DNA of 64,000 bases from a marine actinobacterium PHSC20C1 (GTDB lineage: Bacteria; Actinomycetota; Actinomycetes; Actinomycetales; Microbacteriaceae), in the NCBI GenBank assembly GCA_000153145.1, contig CH672415.1:1608767-1672766 (forward strand), read 5' to 3'. Below the pieces are notes generated by a model. The model made no database searches, was not told where the DNA came from, and worked only from the letters and a program-made list of their open reading frames with translations. This document shows positions 1-9,942 of the stretch, one piece after another. A program made the position numbers and the translations under genes. Numbering within the stretch: position 1 is the stretch's first letter; every line of letters begins with the position of its first letter.

Positions 1-795
1 TGGGAAGACCTCAACAACATGCGTGTTGACTACGTCAACGACCTCTCCTATGTTGGCATGTACTTCAACACCGCCCTCGAGCCGTTCAACGACCAGAAGG
101 TGCGCGAAGCCTTCGCCCACAGTGTTGACCGCACTACGATCGTCGACAAGCTGCTGCGCGGTCACGGCGAAGTAGCGACCGCTATCGCCACGCCCGAGTC
201 GCTCGGAAGCGTCTACAGCGCTGACGATGCTCGCGACCTACTCTCGACCATCCCGCAGTACGATTTCGACCTCGACGCGGCAGCGGCAGCATTGGCAGCC
301 TCCGACCACCCGGATGGCTTCGAAACCGACATCCTGTTCCCTTCAACGGGGCCGCAGCTCGGCACCGCAGCGCAGTCGCTCGCCGAGAACCTCTCCAAGA
401 TTGGCATCACACTCAATGTGCGTGAGGTTCCGATTGAGGAATGGCTTGCGAGCCTCGAACAAGACAGCAGCTATGGCGTTGGCCTCATGTGGTACTTCTC
501 CACCCTGGGCGACCCCGCCGAAGTCTCGACCTACATGCTCGGCGACTACAACATCTCGAACTACGAGAACCCCGAAGTTCTCTCGCTGTTCGAACGTGTC
601 GGCGCCGCAACCGATCAGGCTGCCCGCATCGATCTCCTCATCGAGGCTGAAACGCTGCAGGCTGAAGACGTAATCAGCGTTCCACTCTGGTGGGGACAAT
701 CAGCAACCGCCTTCTCGAAGAACATCGACATGAGCAACTACAGCTCATTCGCGTTCATCTCGTCATGGCCCACCATGCTTCACGCCGCTGGCTAG
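1..795 (+). CDS. Peptide ABC transporter substrate-binding protein, C-terminal part
   Basis: The reading frame is open from base 1 and gives the last 264 residues of a solute-binding protein; the N-terminus and signal peptide lie outside the window. The pattern of a short Tyr-Phe-Asn-Thr strand followed by Pro-Phe-Asn-Asp and Val-Arg-Glu-Ala-Phe-Ala-His-Ser-Val-Asp-Arg is typical of the family 5 (dipeptide/oligopeptide/nickel) binding proteins. In this family the protein captures short peptides outside the membrane and hands them to the permeases. Two permeases and an ATPase follow directly, so it is the first visible gene of a peptide importer operon. The exact ligand cannot be read from the sequence. 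Confidence 0.88.
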   Translation, partial: WEDLNNMRVDYVNDLSYVGMYFNTALEPFNDQKVREAFAHSVDRTTIVDKLLRGHGEVATAIATPESLGSVYSADDARDLLSTIPQYDFDLDAAAAALAASDHPDGFETDILFPSTGPQLGTAAQSLAENLSKIGITLNVREVPIEEWLASLEQDSSYGVGLMWYFSTLGDPAEVSTYMLGDYNISNYENPEVLSLFERVGAATDQAARIDLLIEAETLQAEDVISVPLWWGQSATAFSKNIDMSNYSSFAFISSWPTMLHAAG

Positions 796-797
796 AA

Positions 798-1787
798 GTG
801 ATCCCTAACCCGATTGCACGCGCATCACGAGCACGGCCCCTCGGCCGCATGCTCGTGGTGCGTGTGCTCGGCACCCTCGGAATTTTGTTGGTGCTCTCCA
901 TCATCGTGTTCTCGATGCTGCATCTCGCCCCCGGCGACATCGTCAAGAACCTTCTCGGCAATCGGCCATCCTCCCCGGATGCCGTAGCCGCAATTCGTGC
1001 CCAATACCACCTTGATCAGCCGCTCTACATGCAGTACCTGATCTGGCTTGGCAACACCCTCACTGGCGACTTTGGGCAGTCCATCCGGCTGCAAGACTCG
1101 GTAGCGAACGTGATCGGAGCACGCCTCGGCATCACCGCATCACTCAGCGGACTTGCGTTCCTGCTCGCAGTGATCGTGGCTATCCCTCTCGGCGTTCAGA
1201 GCGCTGTTCGATCGGGAAGCTGGATCGACCGTTTCGCAACAGGATTCGGCATCGTCGGACTGAGCGCCCCCACCTTTGCGGTTGGCCTGCTCCTTCTCTA
1301 TGGTTTCGCGTTCTATGTGCCCATCTTCCCGGTCTACGGCTCCGGCGATGGCGGGCTCGACACCCTGTGGCACCTCGTACTCCCCGCAATCACTCTGGCG
1401 CTCGGACTCGGCGCGATCATCCTCAAACTCACCCGCACAGCCATGCTGCGCGAACTCGAATCTGACTATGTGACGTTTGGTCGCGCGCGCGGCCTCCCCG
1501 ACCGCCAAGTGCACCTGATTGCTCTGCGCAACGCCGCCATCCCGATTGTCACTGGCGCCAGCCTTGTGCTGACCTTTCTCGTCGGTGGCACAGTGCTCGC
1601 CGAAACCACCTTCGCCCTGCCAGGACTCGGCACCCTGCTGCAAGGTTCCGTACTGTTCAAAGACATCGCCGTGGTTCAAGCACTCACGCTGCTGGTTGCG
1701 GTGACGATTGCCACAATCGCGTTGCTCGCCGACCTCGCCTACATCTTCCTCGATCCCCGTATCCGCGCGAAGGAGGGTGCACAGTGA
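798..1787 (+). CDS. Peptide ABC transporter permease, DppB-like
   Basis: Membrane subunit of the peptide importer. An N-terminal helix is followed by a Leu-Ala-Pro-Gly-Asp segment, the usual DppB-type signature after the first helix, and by further hydrophobic segments with the permease EAA-type loop near Tyr-Val-Thr-Phe-Gly-Arg-Ala-Arg-Gly-Leu. I chose the GTG two bases after the stop of the binding-protein gene (about 329 residues). An ATG at 765, overlapping the previous gene, and an ATG at 849 are also possible, and none has a strong ribosome binding site. The stop overlaps the start of the next permease by four bases, which suggests translational coupling. Confidence 0.88.
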   Translation: MIPNPIARASRARPLGRMLVVRVLGTLGILLVLSIIVFSMLHLAPGDIVKNLLGNRPSSPDAVAAIRAQYHLDQPLYMQYLIWLGNTLTGDFGQSIRLQDSVANVIGARLGITASLSGLAFLLAVIVAIPLGVQSAVRSGSWIDRFATGFGIVGLSAPTFAVGLLLLYGFAFYVPIFPVYGSGDGGLDTLWHLVLPAITLALGLGAIILKLTRTAMLRELESDYVTFGRARGLPDRQVHLIALRNAAIPIVTGASLVLTFLVGGTVLAETTFALPGLGTLLQGSVLFKDIAVVQALTLLVAVTIATIALLADLAYIFLDPRIRAKEGAQ

Positions 1788-2641
1788 GCACCACCGAAGC
1801 TATTGCCCTCGCGAAACTGCCACGATCGCGGCGTCGCCATCCCCTTGCCGTCTGGGCCTCGCTCATCCTCTTGGGCGTCGTGACCCTACTGGTGATCTTT
1901 GGCAATCTGATTGCCCCGGATGCCACGGCGCAGTCGATCCTCGATTCGCTCCTGCCGCCCGGCAGCCCCGGTCACCTTCTCGGCACAGACGAACTCGGTC
2001 GTGACGTGCTCGCTCTGACGATCGCGGGAGCAGCATCGGCCCTCGTTGGTCCAGTGTGTGTTGCACTCGGGTCGATGCTGCTCGGCATCCTGCTCGGCAC
2101 CGTCTCTGGCTACCTTCGTGGCCCCATCGACTTCATCATTGGCCGCTGGACGGATCTGCTGTTCTCACTACCGCTGCTGCTCGCCGCAATCGTCGTTGCC
2201 GGTGTCTTCGGTGCTGGCTATTGGATGACCGTGCTGCTGTTGATCCTGCTGTTCTCGCCCTCTGACATCCGCATTGTTCGTGCTGGGGTCATGGAACAGG
2301 CCGCACGACCCTTCGTGGAGGCAGCCCAAATGCTGTCGCTCTCCAAAACGCGCATCATGTTTACGCAGGTCCTTCCCAATGTGTCGTCGCTCATCATCAC
2401 GAACGCGATGCTCAACGTTGCTTTTGCTCTCGTCGCGTTCTCTTCCCTTTCCTTTCTGGGAGTCGGCGTAGCGCCAGGAACCGCCGACTGGGGACGCCAA
2501 CTGACCGACGGTCGCGCCATCATGATCGACAACCCTGCCGCCGTTCTCGTGCCAGCGCTGCTGATTATTGGAGTCGCGTCGGCAGCAAACCTAGTGGGCG
2601 ACTGGCTCGGCCAAACCTTGACTCGAACGGGGCGCTCATGA
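1784..2641 (+). CDS. Peptide ABC transporter permease, DppC-like
   Basis: Second membrane subunit, 285 residues, with an N-terminal helix and the Leu-Leu-Gly-Thr-Asp-Glu-Leu-Gly-Arg-Asp motif found in DppC/OppC permeases. Several hydrophobic segments follow, including the cytoplasmic loop that contacts the ATPase. It starts at a GTG in a GTGA overlap with the upstream permease and ends in an ATGA overlap with the ATPase gene, so all three are surely co-translated. It should form the heterodimeric channel with the DppB-like subunit. Confidence 0.9.
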   Translation: MSTTEAIALAKLPRSRRRHPLAVWASLILLGVVTLLVIFGNLIAPDATAQSILDSLLPPGSPGHLLGTDELGRDVLALTIAGAASALVGPVCVALGSMLLGILLGTVSGYLRGPIDFIIGRWTDLLFSLPLLLAAIVVAGVFGAGYWMTVLLLILLFSPSDIRIVRAGVMEQAARPFVEAAQMLSLSKTRIMFTQVLPNVSSLIITNAMLNVAFALVAFSSLSFLGVGVAPGTADWGRQLTDGRAIMIDNPAAVLVPALLIIGVASAANLVGDWLGQTLTRTGRS

Positions 2642-4212
2642 CGCAGAACCAAGTCGCGGTCACCGGGCTCGCTGTCGACGGCCCCGCGGGCATTGTCGTC
2701 GCACCCTTCGACTTCTCAATTGCGCCAGGCGAAACCCTTGCGCTGATCGGCGAATCTGGCTCAGGAAAGACCCTCTCCGCGAAAGCCATCGCTGGACTCT
2801 TACCGTCCGGATTCACCGCGCGGGGCACAATCGCCCTCACTAGTGCGACGATCGAACTGCCAGCAACGGATGCCGTCTGGCGCGCCACTCGAGGTCGCAG
2901 AATTTCACTCCTGCTTCAAGACCCCTTCACGAGCCTGAGCCCCGTGCACCGCTGTGGAACCCAGATCGCCATGACAATTCAGGCCGCGAGCACCACCCGG
3001 TTGAGTCGGGCAGAGTGTGCAGAACTTGTAACGCACCGGCTCGCAGAAGTGAACCTTCCCGCCGATGTCGCACGCGCCTTCCCACACGAACTCTCGGGCG
3101 GAATGCGGCAGAGAGTCGCCATCGCGGCGGCCCTCGCCACCGACCCCGAGCTACTGATTGCGGACGAACCAACCACGGCACTCGACGCGAGCAACCAGGG
3201 CGAAATTCTCGACCTCCTTCGGGGCCTGCAGGAACAACGGGGAATGGCCGCACTCCTCATCTCCCACGACCTAGGCATGGTCCGTGGCCGTGCCGAAAAC
3301 GTGCTCGTCATGCGGCACGGCGAGATCGTTGAGCGCGGGGACACAAGCTCCGTACTCAATTCGCCAAGCCACCCATACACTCGCGCGCTGATCGAAGCCG
3401 ACCCCTCGCTGACGGACCGTTCGGCGGGCGTCGTACGGGCGGCATCCGGCATAAATGGTGACGGCTCGAAGACCGGTGATTTGGTCGCAGCGACAAACCT
3501 CACGAAGAGTTTTGGCGACAAAACCGTGCTGCGCGGCGTCGACGTCACGGTCGGTCGCGGCGAAACTGTTGGCATCGTTGGCGAGAGCGGTTCGGGCAAG
3601 ACTACGATCGCTCGCTGCATCGCTGGCCTCGAACTGGAGACCAGCGGCGTCATCGAGTTCGACGGCGTTGCCCTCGCCCCCGGTCGTGCCTCACGCATCC
3701 CCACCCAAATGCAGATCGTGTTCCAAGATCCATATTCATCGCTGAATCCGATGATCAGTGTCGGTCGGTCGCTGAAGTTGGCATTGCGAGTGGCGCAGAG
3801 ACCGGCATCCGACCTGAACGGCCTTTTGCACTTGGTCGAATTGCCCGTCGAATTTGCGCGTAAGCGTCCGGCAGAGTTATCTGGTGGTCAACGGCAGCGC
3901 GTCGCTATCGCTCGCGCTTTGGCCGTGCAACCACAACTACTCATTTGCGACGAGTCAGTCTCAGCACTTGATGTATCGGTGCAGAAACAAATCCTTGATC
4001 TGCTCGCAAAACTCCGCGTCGATCTTGGGCTCTCAATCCTGTTCATCTCGCACGATCTCGCGGTCGTTCGCCAGCTCGCTGACCGCGTCTATGTTCTGCG
4101 CAATGGCGAAGTCGTGGAATCGGGTGAGTGCCACGACGTGCTCAACTCGCCAACACATCCCTACACTCAAGCTCTTGTCGCGGCTTCGATTCACGAAGCA
4201 CCGGCCTACTAA
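2638..4212 (+). CDS. Peptide ABC transporter ATP-binding protein with two fused ATPase domains
   Basis: A 524-residue protein containing two complete ABC ATPase domains in tandem, equivalent to DppD and DppF joined in one chain. Walker A motifs (Gly-Glu-Ser-Gly-Ser-Gly-Lys-Thr) begin near residues 38 and 315, and the LSGG signatures near residues 152 and 414. Each is followed by a Walker B and a His switch (Ser-His-Asp-Leu). Both halves end with the Pro-Ser/Thr-His-Pro-Tyr-Thr segment typical of oligopeptide transporter ATPases. Such fusions are common in actinobacterial peptide importers. It powers the two permeases encoded just upstream and overlaps the second by four bases. Confidence 0.93.
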   Translation: MTQNQVAVTGLAVDGPAGIVVAPFDFSIAPGETLALIGESGSGKTLSAKAIAGLLPSGFTARGTIALTSATIELPATDAVWRATRGRRISLLLQDPFTSLSPVHRCGTQIAMTIQAASTTRLSRAECAELVTHRLAEVNLPADVARAFPHELSGGMRQRVAIAAALATDPELLIADEPTTALDASNQGEILDLLRGLQEQRGMAALLISHDLGMVRGRAENVLVMRHGEIVERGDTSSVLNSPSHPYTRALIEADPSLTDRSAGVVRAASGINGDGSKTGDLVAATNLTKSFGDKTVLRGVDVTVGRGETVGIVGESGSGKTTIARCIAGLELETSGVIEFDGVALAPGRASRIPTQMQIVFQDPYSSLNPMISVGRSLKLALRVAQRPASDLNGLLHLVELPVEFARKRPAELSGGQRQRVAIARALAVQPQLLICDESVSALDVSVQKQILDLLAKLRVDLGLSILFISHDLAVVRQLADRVYVLRNGEVVESGECHDVLNSPTHPYTQALVAASIHEAPAY

Positions 4213-4253
4213 TTCCGTCGCTCCGTGCGACCGGATGCTCTCGAAAGGACCCC

Positions 4254-5366
4254 GTGGAACCCTCCACTTCCGCCACCCAACCGGCTCAGGCTGCCGAACG
4301 GCTCTCGCCGACTGATATGCCCGAGACGCTTCGCCGCGCTCTCGGCGTCGAACGTGCCGCGCATTGGCAGCGCGACCGTGAACCGTACAACCCGCAAGTG
4401 TGGGTACTACGCAATGAAAGCGGGACTGCCGCAGCGATAACCTCGGGCCGCCCAAACACGCGCTACACGAAGCTCATTGACCTCTGGGCCGATCCCGAAG
4501 CTTCCCCCACTGACTTGACGGCGCGCAGGCTTCTCGACGAGGTCATCGCTACCTCGGTCGCCCGTGGTGATGCCTGTCTCAAATGGCAGCTGCCCTCGGA
4601 TGCTGAACTTCCGGCCTTTGCTGACGACCTCGGTTTCATCGAACTACGGGAACCGATCTCGTCCGCTGACGGCACGCAGGGTGTGCGCGGATTTGCGCTT
4701 TGGCATGACAACTGGCCGCACGACCAGCTGCGCTACTACGGGCAGACGACGATGTTCACGTGTGGCGCTGTCGCGGCAATGACAGCACTCAGCCACCTCG
4801 GCCTCGAACCATTTGCTGACACAGAAGATGAGGGAGCCCGCGAGCGCGAACTCGCCTTCTGGCGTGCTGCCACAAACTTTCCCGCCTGCGAACCCCTCGG
4901 CCTCGCCGTCGCCGTACACGATGTCATCACGCAGGCCGCGACAGGAATCACCCTCGAACTCCACCTCGACACGACCGAGCCGACACTGCTGGAGAGCTAC
5001 GAGGGTGAAGAGCGCGTATTCCGGGAGCAACTGCAGGAACAGTCACGTGCCGAAGCGGCGAGCCGTGGCATCCAACAGCACACTGCCCCGCTGTCGATTG
5101 AGCAGATCAGTGCACGGGTCTCCGCAGGCGAGTTGGCGGTGCTCCTGATCGAGGAAGAACCAATGCACGACGCGTCGACCCCGCACTGGGTTGTCGCTCA
5201 CGCGGTCAAGGGTGACACTGTGCTGTTGAACGATCCGTGGATCACTGCCGAGCAAGGCGAGACCTGGGTCGACTCTCACGACTTGCCCGTCTCGATCGCG
5301 GTGCTCGACCACATGGTTGCGTTCGGTGACCCCACTTATCGCGGAGTAATTTTTATGGCACGCTAG
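4254..5366 (+). CDS. GNAT-like/C39-like cysteine peptidase fusion protein
   Basis: A 370-residue protein without signal peptide or membrane segment. Its first 150 residues resemble a worn GNAT acetyltransferase fold: a helix around Ala-Arg-Arg-Leu-Leu-Asp-Glu followed later by Asp-Asp-Leu-Gly-Phe. The rest looks like a C39-like papain-fold peptidase: Tyr-Tyr-Gly-Gln then Thr-Cys-Gly with Cys170, His311 in a Pro-His-Trp-Val-Val segment, and Asp327 in Asn-Asp-Pro-Trp form a plausible catalytic triad. The GTG at 4254 is preceded by GAAAGGA and is preferred over further upstream starts inside the ATPase gene. It follows the importer by 41 bases, so a role in processing imported peptides is likely but inferred. 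GNAT/C39 fusions are known as a protein class; substrates are not known to me. Confidence 0.7.
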   Translation: MEPSTSATQPAQAAERLSPTDMPETLRRALGVERAAHWQRDREPYNPQVWVLRNESGTAAAITSGRPNTRYTKLIDLWADPEASPTDLTARRLLDEVIATSVARGDACLKWQLPSDAELPAFADDLGFIELREPISSADGTQGVRGFALWHDNWPHDQLRYYGQTTMFTCGAVAAMTALSHLGLEPFADTEDEGARERELAFWRAATNFPACEPLGLAVAVHDVITQAATGITLELHLDTTEPTLLESYEGEERVFREQLQEQSRAEAASRGIQQHTAPLSIEQISARVSAGELAVLLIEEEPMHDASTPHWVVAHAVKGDTVLLNDPWITAEQGETWVDSHDLPVSIAVLDHMVAFGDPTYRGVIFMAR

Positions 5367-5390
5367 CTGTCACTGAGGTGAGGAGCCGCC

Positions 5391-6347
5391 GTGAGCAATC
5401 CTGAAGAGAACCCGGCCGAAGTGCTGTGCGAGACGCACCCCGGCGCCGGCGTGCAACTGCTCGAGCCACGCATAGTTCCGCTCGGTGGGCCGCGCGCGAT
5501 GAACGTGCGGCGCACTCTTCCCCAGCGATCCCGTTCGCTCATTGGCGGTTGGTGTTTCGTCGACCATTACGGGCCAGATACGACTCGGATGCACGTTCCC
5601 CCGCACCCTCACACCGGGCTGCAGACCGTCAGTTGGCTTTTTGCCGGCGATATCGAGCACCGCGATAGCGTTGGCAGCCTCGCGACCGTGCGGCCCGGTG
5701 AGTTGAATCTCATGACGGCGGGTCACGGCATCTCGCACTCCGAAGTTTCCCCTGCTGAGCCGACGCTGCTGCACGGCGCGCAGCTCTGGGTCGCCCTTCC
5801 CGACGCACACCGCCACACCGCTCCGGCGTTTGAGAACTACGCTCCAACGCCCTTCGATCATCAGGGCGCGACCGTCAGCGTCTTCATCGGCGATCTAGCC
5901 GGAGTTTCCTCCCCGGCGCGCGTCTTTTCGCCGCTGTTGGGTGCCCAACTCGACCTTCCCGCTGGCAGTAGCATCACGCTCGCTCTCGATGCCAGCTTCG
6001 AACACGGCGTGCTCGTGGATGCCGGGGATGTGACGATCGCGAGCGTCGCGACCCCAGCAGATCACCTCGCCTACCTCGCTCCCGGTCTCACCGAACTCAC
6101 GATCACAGCGGCGACGGATGCCCGACTCCTGCTGCTCGGAGGCGAACCGCTCGGCGAGTCCATCATCATGTGGTGGAACTTCATCGGGCGAAGCCACGAA
6201 GAGATTGTGGAGTACCGCGCACAGTGGCAGGCAGACGTGATTGAGAGCGGCAACTCTGCCGGACGCTTTGGCAGCGTTGCCGGATATGACGGACATCCGC
6301 TGCCCGCTCCAGAACTGCCAACCGTGCGACTTAAGCCTCGGGACTAG
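5391..6347 (+). CDS. Pirin family protein
   Basis: A 318-residue bicupin protein. The first cupin carries the pirin metal site: His-Pro-His-Thr-Gly, then a His in the Ile-Glu-His-Arg-Asp stretch, and His-Gly-Ile-Ser-His-Ser-Glu about 40 residues later. The family contains iron-binding proteins with quercetinase-type or redox regulatory roles, but the role of this member is open. It starts at a GTG preceded by GTGAGGAG, 24 bases after the peptidase-fusion stop, and is probably the last gene of the peptide importer operon. It converges on the minus-strand small membrane protein that ends ten bases downstream. Confidence 0.88.
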   Translation: MSNPEENPAEVLCETHPGAGVQLLEPRIVPLGGPRAMNVRRTLPQRSRSLIGGWCFVDHYGPDTTRMHVPPHPHTGLQTVSWLFAGDIEHRDSVGSLATVRPGELNLMTAGHGISHSEVSPAEPTLLHGAQLWVALPDAHRHTAPAFENYAPTPFDHQGATVSVFIGDLAGVSSPARVFSPLLGAQLDLPAGSSITLALDASFEHGVLVDAGDVTIASVATPADHLAYLAPGLTELTITAATDARLLLLGGEPLGESIIMWWNFIGRSHEEIVEYRAQWQADVIESGNSAGRFGSVAGYDGHPLPAPELPTVRLKPRD

Positions 6348-6356
6348 ACCGCGGGC

Positions 6357-6545
6357 CTAAGACTTGTTCGCGGTATCGATGCGAGCCTCGGCCTTAGCGC
6401 GCTCTTCTGCCTCGATCTTGGCGTAGCTGTTTCTCTCTGTGCGATCGGAACGCATGATTGCCCACATCACGAACCAAAAGATGAGCCCGACGGCAAGCGT
6501 GGGCACGACGGAGTAGATCGCGTTCGACCAATATTCTTGAGGCAC
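6357..6545 (-). CDS. Small membrane protein, 62 residues
   Basis: One hydrophobic segment (residues about 11 to 29) is followed by a charged, Ala/Glu/Lys/Arg-rich helix, so the protein is probably a single-pass membrane protein with a cytoplasmic coiled tail. It starts at a GTG and is the last of three small membrane proteins behind lysS. I recognise the general type as common in Microbacteriaceae but know no function. A charged C-terminal helix could mediate interaction with a partner. Confidence 0.65.
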   Translation of the reverse strand: MPQEYWSNAIYSVVPTLAVGLIFWFVMWAIMRSDRTERNSYAKIEAEERAKAEARIDTANKS

Positions 6546-6554
6546 GTCTTCAGC

Positions 6555-6644
6555 CTAACCGTTGATCAGGGTGACGATTGCGATCAGAACGACAAGTCCC
6601 ACCAGAGTCACAGTCATGATCAACCGGGACGATTTGCGATCCAC
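6555..6644 (-). CDS. Candidate 29-residue membrane peptide
   Basis: A GTG start whose first base overlaps the last base of the upstream TAG stop (TAGTG) opens a frame of 29 residues: a short basic N-terminus (Asp-Arg-Lys-Ser-Ser-Arg) and then a nearly uninterrupted hydrophobic stretch of about 20 residues ending in Asn-Gly. The one-base overlap with the 41-residue frame and the membrane-helix composition support translation by coupling, but the frame is short enough to be chance. Function unknown. Confidence 0.4.
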   Translation of the reverse strand: MDRKSSRLIMTVTLVGLVVLIAIVTLING

Positions 6645-6769
6645 TATTGCGCCTTTACGAGAACACCGACGATGCCGGTAATCACCATGAATAGCCCGAC
6701 CCCGGAAACGATGACCCACAGCGCAATACGCATCGGAGTGATCGGCGGCTTTTTCGCTGGCTCAGTCAT
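6644..6769 (-). CDS. Small membrane protein, 41 residues
   Basis: An ATG five bases after the lysS stop opens a 41-residue frame: a polar, proline- and lysine-rich start (Thr-Glu-Pro-Ala-Lys-Lys-Pro-Pro), one hydrophobic helix of about 22 residues and a short Lys-Ala-Gln end. It is tightly placed between lysS and the next micro-gene, so it is most likely part of the same transcript. Function unknown. The compositional pattern is that of a genuine single-pass membrane peptide, not of a shadow frame. Confidence 0.55.
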   Translation of the reverse strand: MTEPAKKPPITPMRIALWVIVSGVGLFMVITGIVGVLVKAQ

Positions 6770-6774
6770 AACTA

Positions 6775-8274
<1,500 letters not shown>

Positions 8275-8332
8275 GCCCTCAATCGTAGCCGGGATGACGC
8301 TACCGCGCCGCGCCCCTAAATCCGTCGTAAAA

Positions 8333-9196
8333 CTAGCCGACGTAGAGCGAAGAATTGTCGATCAGCCGAGTGTCTCCAACACGGGCAGCCACGATTGCGG
8401 TTGCCGGCCCACGGAAGCCGTCAGGCACCGGTGTAAAGGTTTCAGTGTTGACGACTGAGAAGTAGTCGAGCTCGGCCCGTGACTCCCCCATGAGCGCACC
8501 CTGCGCGGCAGCAATGACGGCATCGAGGCCACTATCGGCGGCCGAGGTCGCCGCCTTCAATGCGGTCGACAGGATGGTGGCAGCTTCGCGCTGGCTGGCA
8601 TCCAAGAACTGATTGCGACTGGAGAGTGCGAGTCCGTCGTCATCGCGGACGGTCTCGATGATTTCCATGCGCACCGGGATGTTGAGGTCGGTAATCATGC
8701 GACGAACCAAGAACAGCTGCTGAGCATCCTTCTGTCCAAAGGTCACGAACTGTGGCGTAGTGATTGCGAGCAGCTTTGCGACAACGGTGAGCACACCGTC
8801 GAAGTGACCGGCGCGCGTCTTGCCCTCAAACATTGTGCCGACCTGGCCGGCGGAGATTGTCGTGGAAGTCGGCCCCTTGGGGTACATCTCCTCAACACTC
8901 GGCGCGAACACGTACGGAACGCCCATTTCGCCAAGCAGTTCGAGGTCGTCATCCATCGTGCGCGGGTACTTGTCGAGATCTTCGTTGGCACCAAATTGAG
9001 TGGGGTTGACGAAGATCGACACAATCCGCACGTCAGCGAGTTCCGCCGCGCGCTCGACGTGAGCCACATGACCGGCGTGTAGCGCACCCAAAGTTGGGGT
9101 GAGTGCGATCGTGCGGCCAGCTTCGCGCTCGTGCGCGACAACATCGCGCATACCCGCGACGGTCTCAATAACTTGCGGGCGGGGGGATGAGCTCAC
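8333..9196 (-). CDS. panC: Pantothenate synthetase
   Basis: Catalyses ATP-dependent joining of pantoate and beta-alanine, the last step of pantothenate synthesis. The 287-residue protein shows the nucleotidyltransferase His-Ala-Gly-His motif near residue 40, a Phe-Val-Asn-Pro-Thr-Gln-Phe segment, and a Leu-Ser-Ser-Arg-Asn loop in place of KMSKS. The GTG start overlaps the stop of the DUF2520 gene (GTGA). The pairing of a DUF2520 protein with panC recurs in actinobacteria. Confidence 0.94.
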   Translation of the reverse strand: MSSSPRPQVIETVAGMRDVVAHEREAGRTIALTPTLGALHAGHVAHVERAAELADVRIVSIFVNPTQFGANEDLDKYPRTMDDDLELLGEMGVPYVFAPSVEEMYPKGPTSTTISAGQVGTMFEGKTRAGHFDGVLTVVAKLLAITTPQFVTFGQKDAQQLFLVRRMITDLNIPVRMEIIETVRDDDGLALSSRNQFLDASQREAATILSTALKAATSAADSGLDAVIAAAQGALMGESRAELDYFSVVNTETFTPVPDGFRGPATAIVAARVGDTRLIDNSSLYVG

Positions 9197-9942
9197 GAGG
9201 GATCCTCCTGTGAATGGGGCCTCGAATCGGGGTCGAACGAGGAAAGGTCGATCGTAGTCGCAGTTGCGCCCGCGAGCGCACTCTCGACTGACGACCGCAA
9301 CAACGGGCCTAGGACTCTGGCGGGGTTCTCGACCCCGACGCCCGAGAGCAATTCAAGAGACTGCCCCACAATGGCGGCGGAAAAGCTAGTCGCGGTACTG
9401 ACCGCTTCGGCCCACGCTGCGCGCTCACTTTCGGCAATCACAATCGGCTCTGCGCCCATCTCAACGACGAGGGCTTGAGCGATGGGCAACACGGGCGCTG
9501 GGGCGCTAACGGCACAGTACGTTTCGTGCAGACGAGTCAGGTCAAGGCTTGTTCCGGTAAATACCATTGCTGGATGAATCGCCAGGGGGATCACGCCAGA
9601 AGCTAATGCCGGAGCGAGTGCCATATACCCAAGCCCCGGTGCCGTATGCACCACCAGTTGGCCGGGGTGCCAGACTCCCGCGTCAGCGAGACCCTTCGCG
9701 AACGATTCAATTTCAGCTTCCGGAATCGCCACAATCACGAGTTCGCTACGTTCAACCAGGGTCGGGATGTCGAGCACCGGAACATCGGGCAGGATGGCGC
9801 TCGCACGCTCAAGATTGCGCTCCGATGTCGCTGCAATGCCCACGATGGCGTGCCCTGCGCCAGCAAGGGCTGCGCCCAAAATCGGGCCGACTTTGCCCGC
9901 GCCAATGATGCCGATACCGAGTCGGCCTGCTGCCTGCGCCAC
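9193..9942 (-). CDS. Rossmann-fold DUF2520 oxidoreductase-like protein
   Basis: 249 residues with an N-terminal dinucleotide-binding motif (Gly-Ile-Ile-Gly-Ala-Gly-Lys-Val-Gly) and a C-terminal DUF2520 helical domain, the layout of ketopantoate reductase/pyrroline carboxylate reductase-like enzymes. It sits directly before panC with a four-base overlap. A ketopantoate-reductase-like step in pantothenate synthesis is a reasonable guess, but the activity of this family is not settled. The GTG start overlaps the TAG stop of the upstream PH-domain gene. Confidence 0.85.
   Translation of the reverse strand: MAQAAGRLGIGIIGAGKVGPILGAALAGAGHAIVGIAATSERNLERASAILPDVPVLDIPTLVERSELVIVAIPEAEIESFAKGLADAGVWHPGQLVVHTAPGLGYMALAPALASGVIPLAIHPAMVFTGTSLDLTRLHETYCAVSAPAPVLPIAQALVVEMGAEPIVIAESERAAWAEAVSTATSFSAAIVGQSLELLSGVGVENPARVLGPLLRSSVESALAGATATTIDLSSFDPDSRPHSQEDPS

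Noticed and set aside
1140-1679. Minus-strand frame opposite the first permease
   Set aside because: Rich in His, Gln and Glu with no domain, and fully inside a clear permease gene.
6357-6769. Toxin-antitoxin reading of the micro-genes behind lysS
   Set aside because: There is no soluble antitoxin-like partner or antisense RNA-like promoter, and three coupled membrane peptides behind a housekeeping gene do not fit the usual layout.
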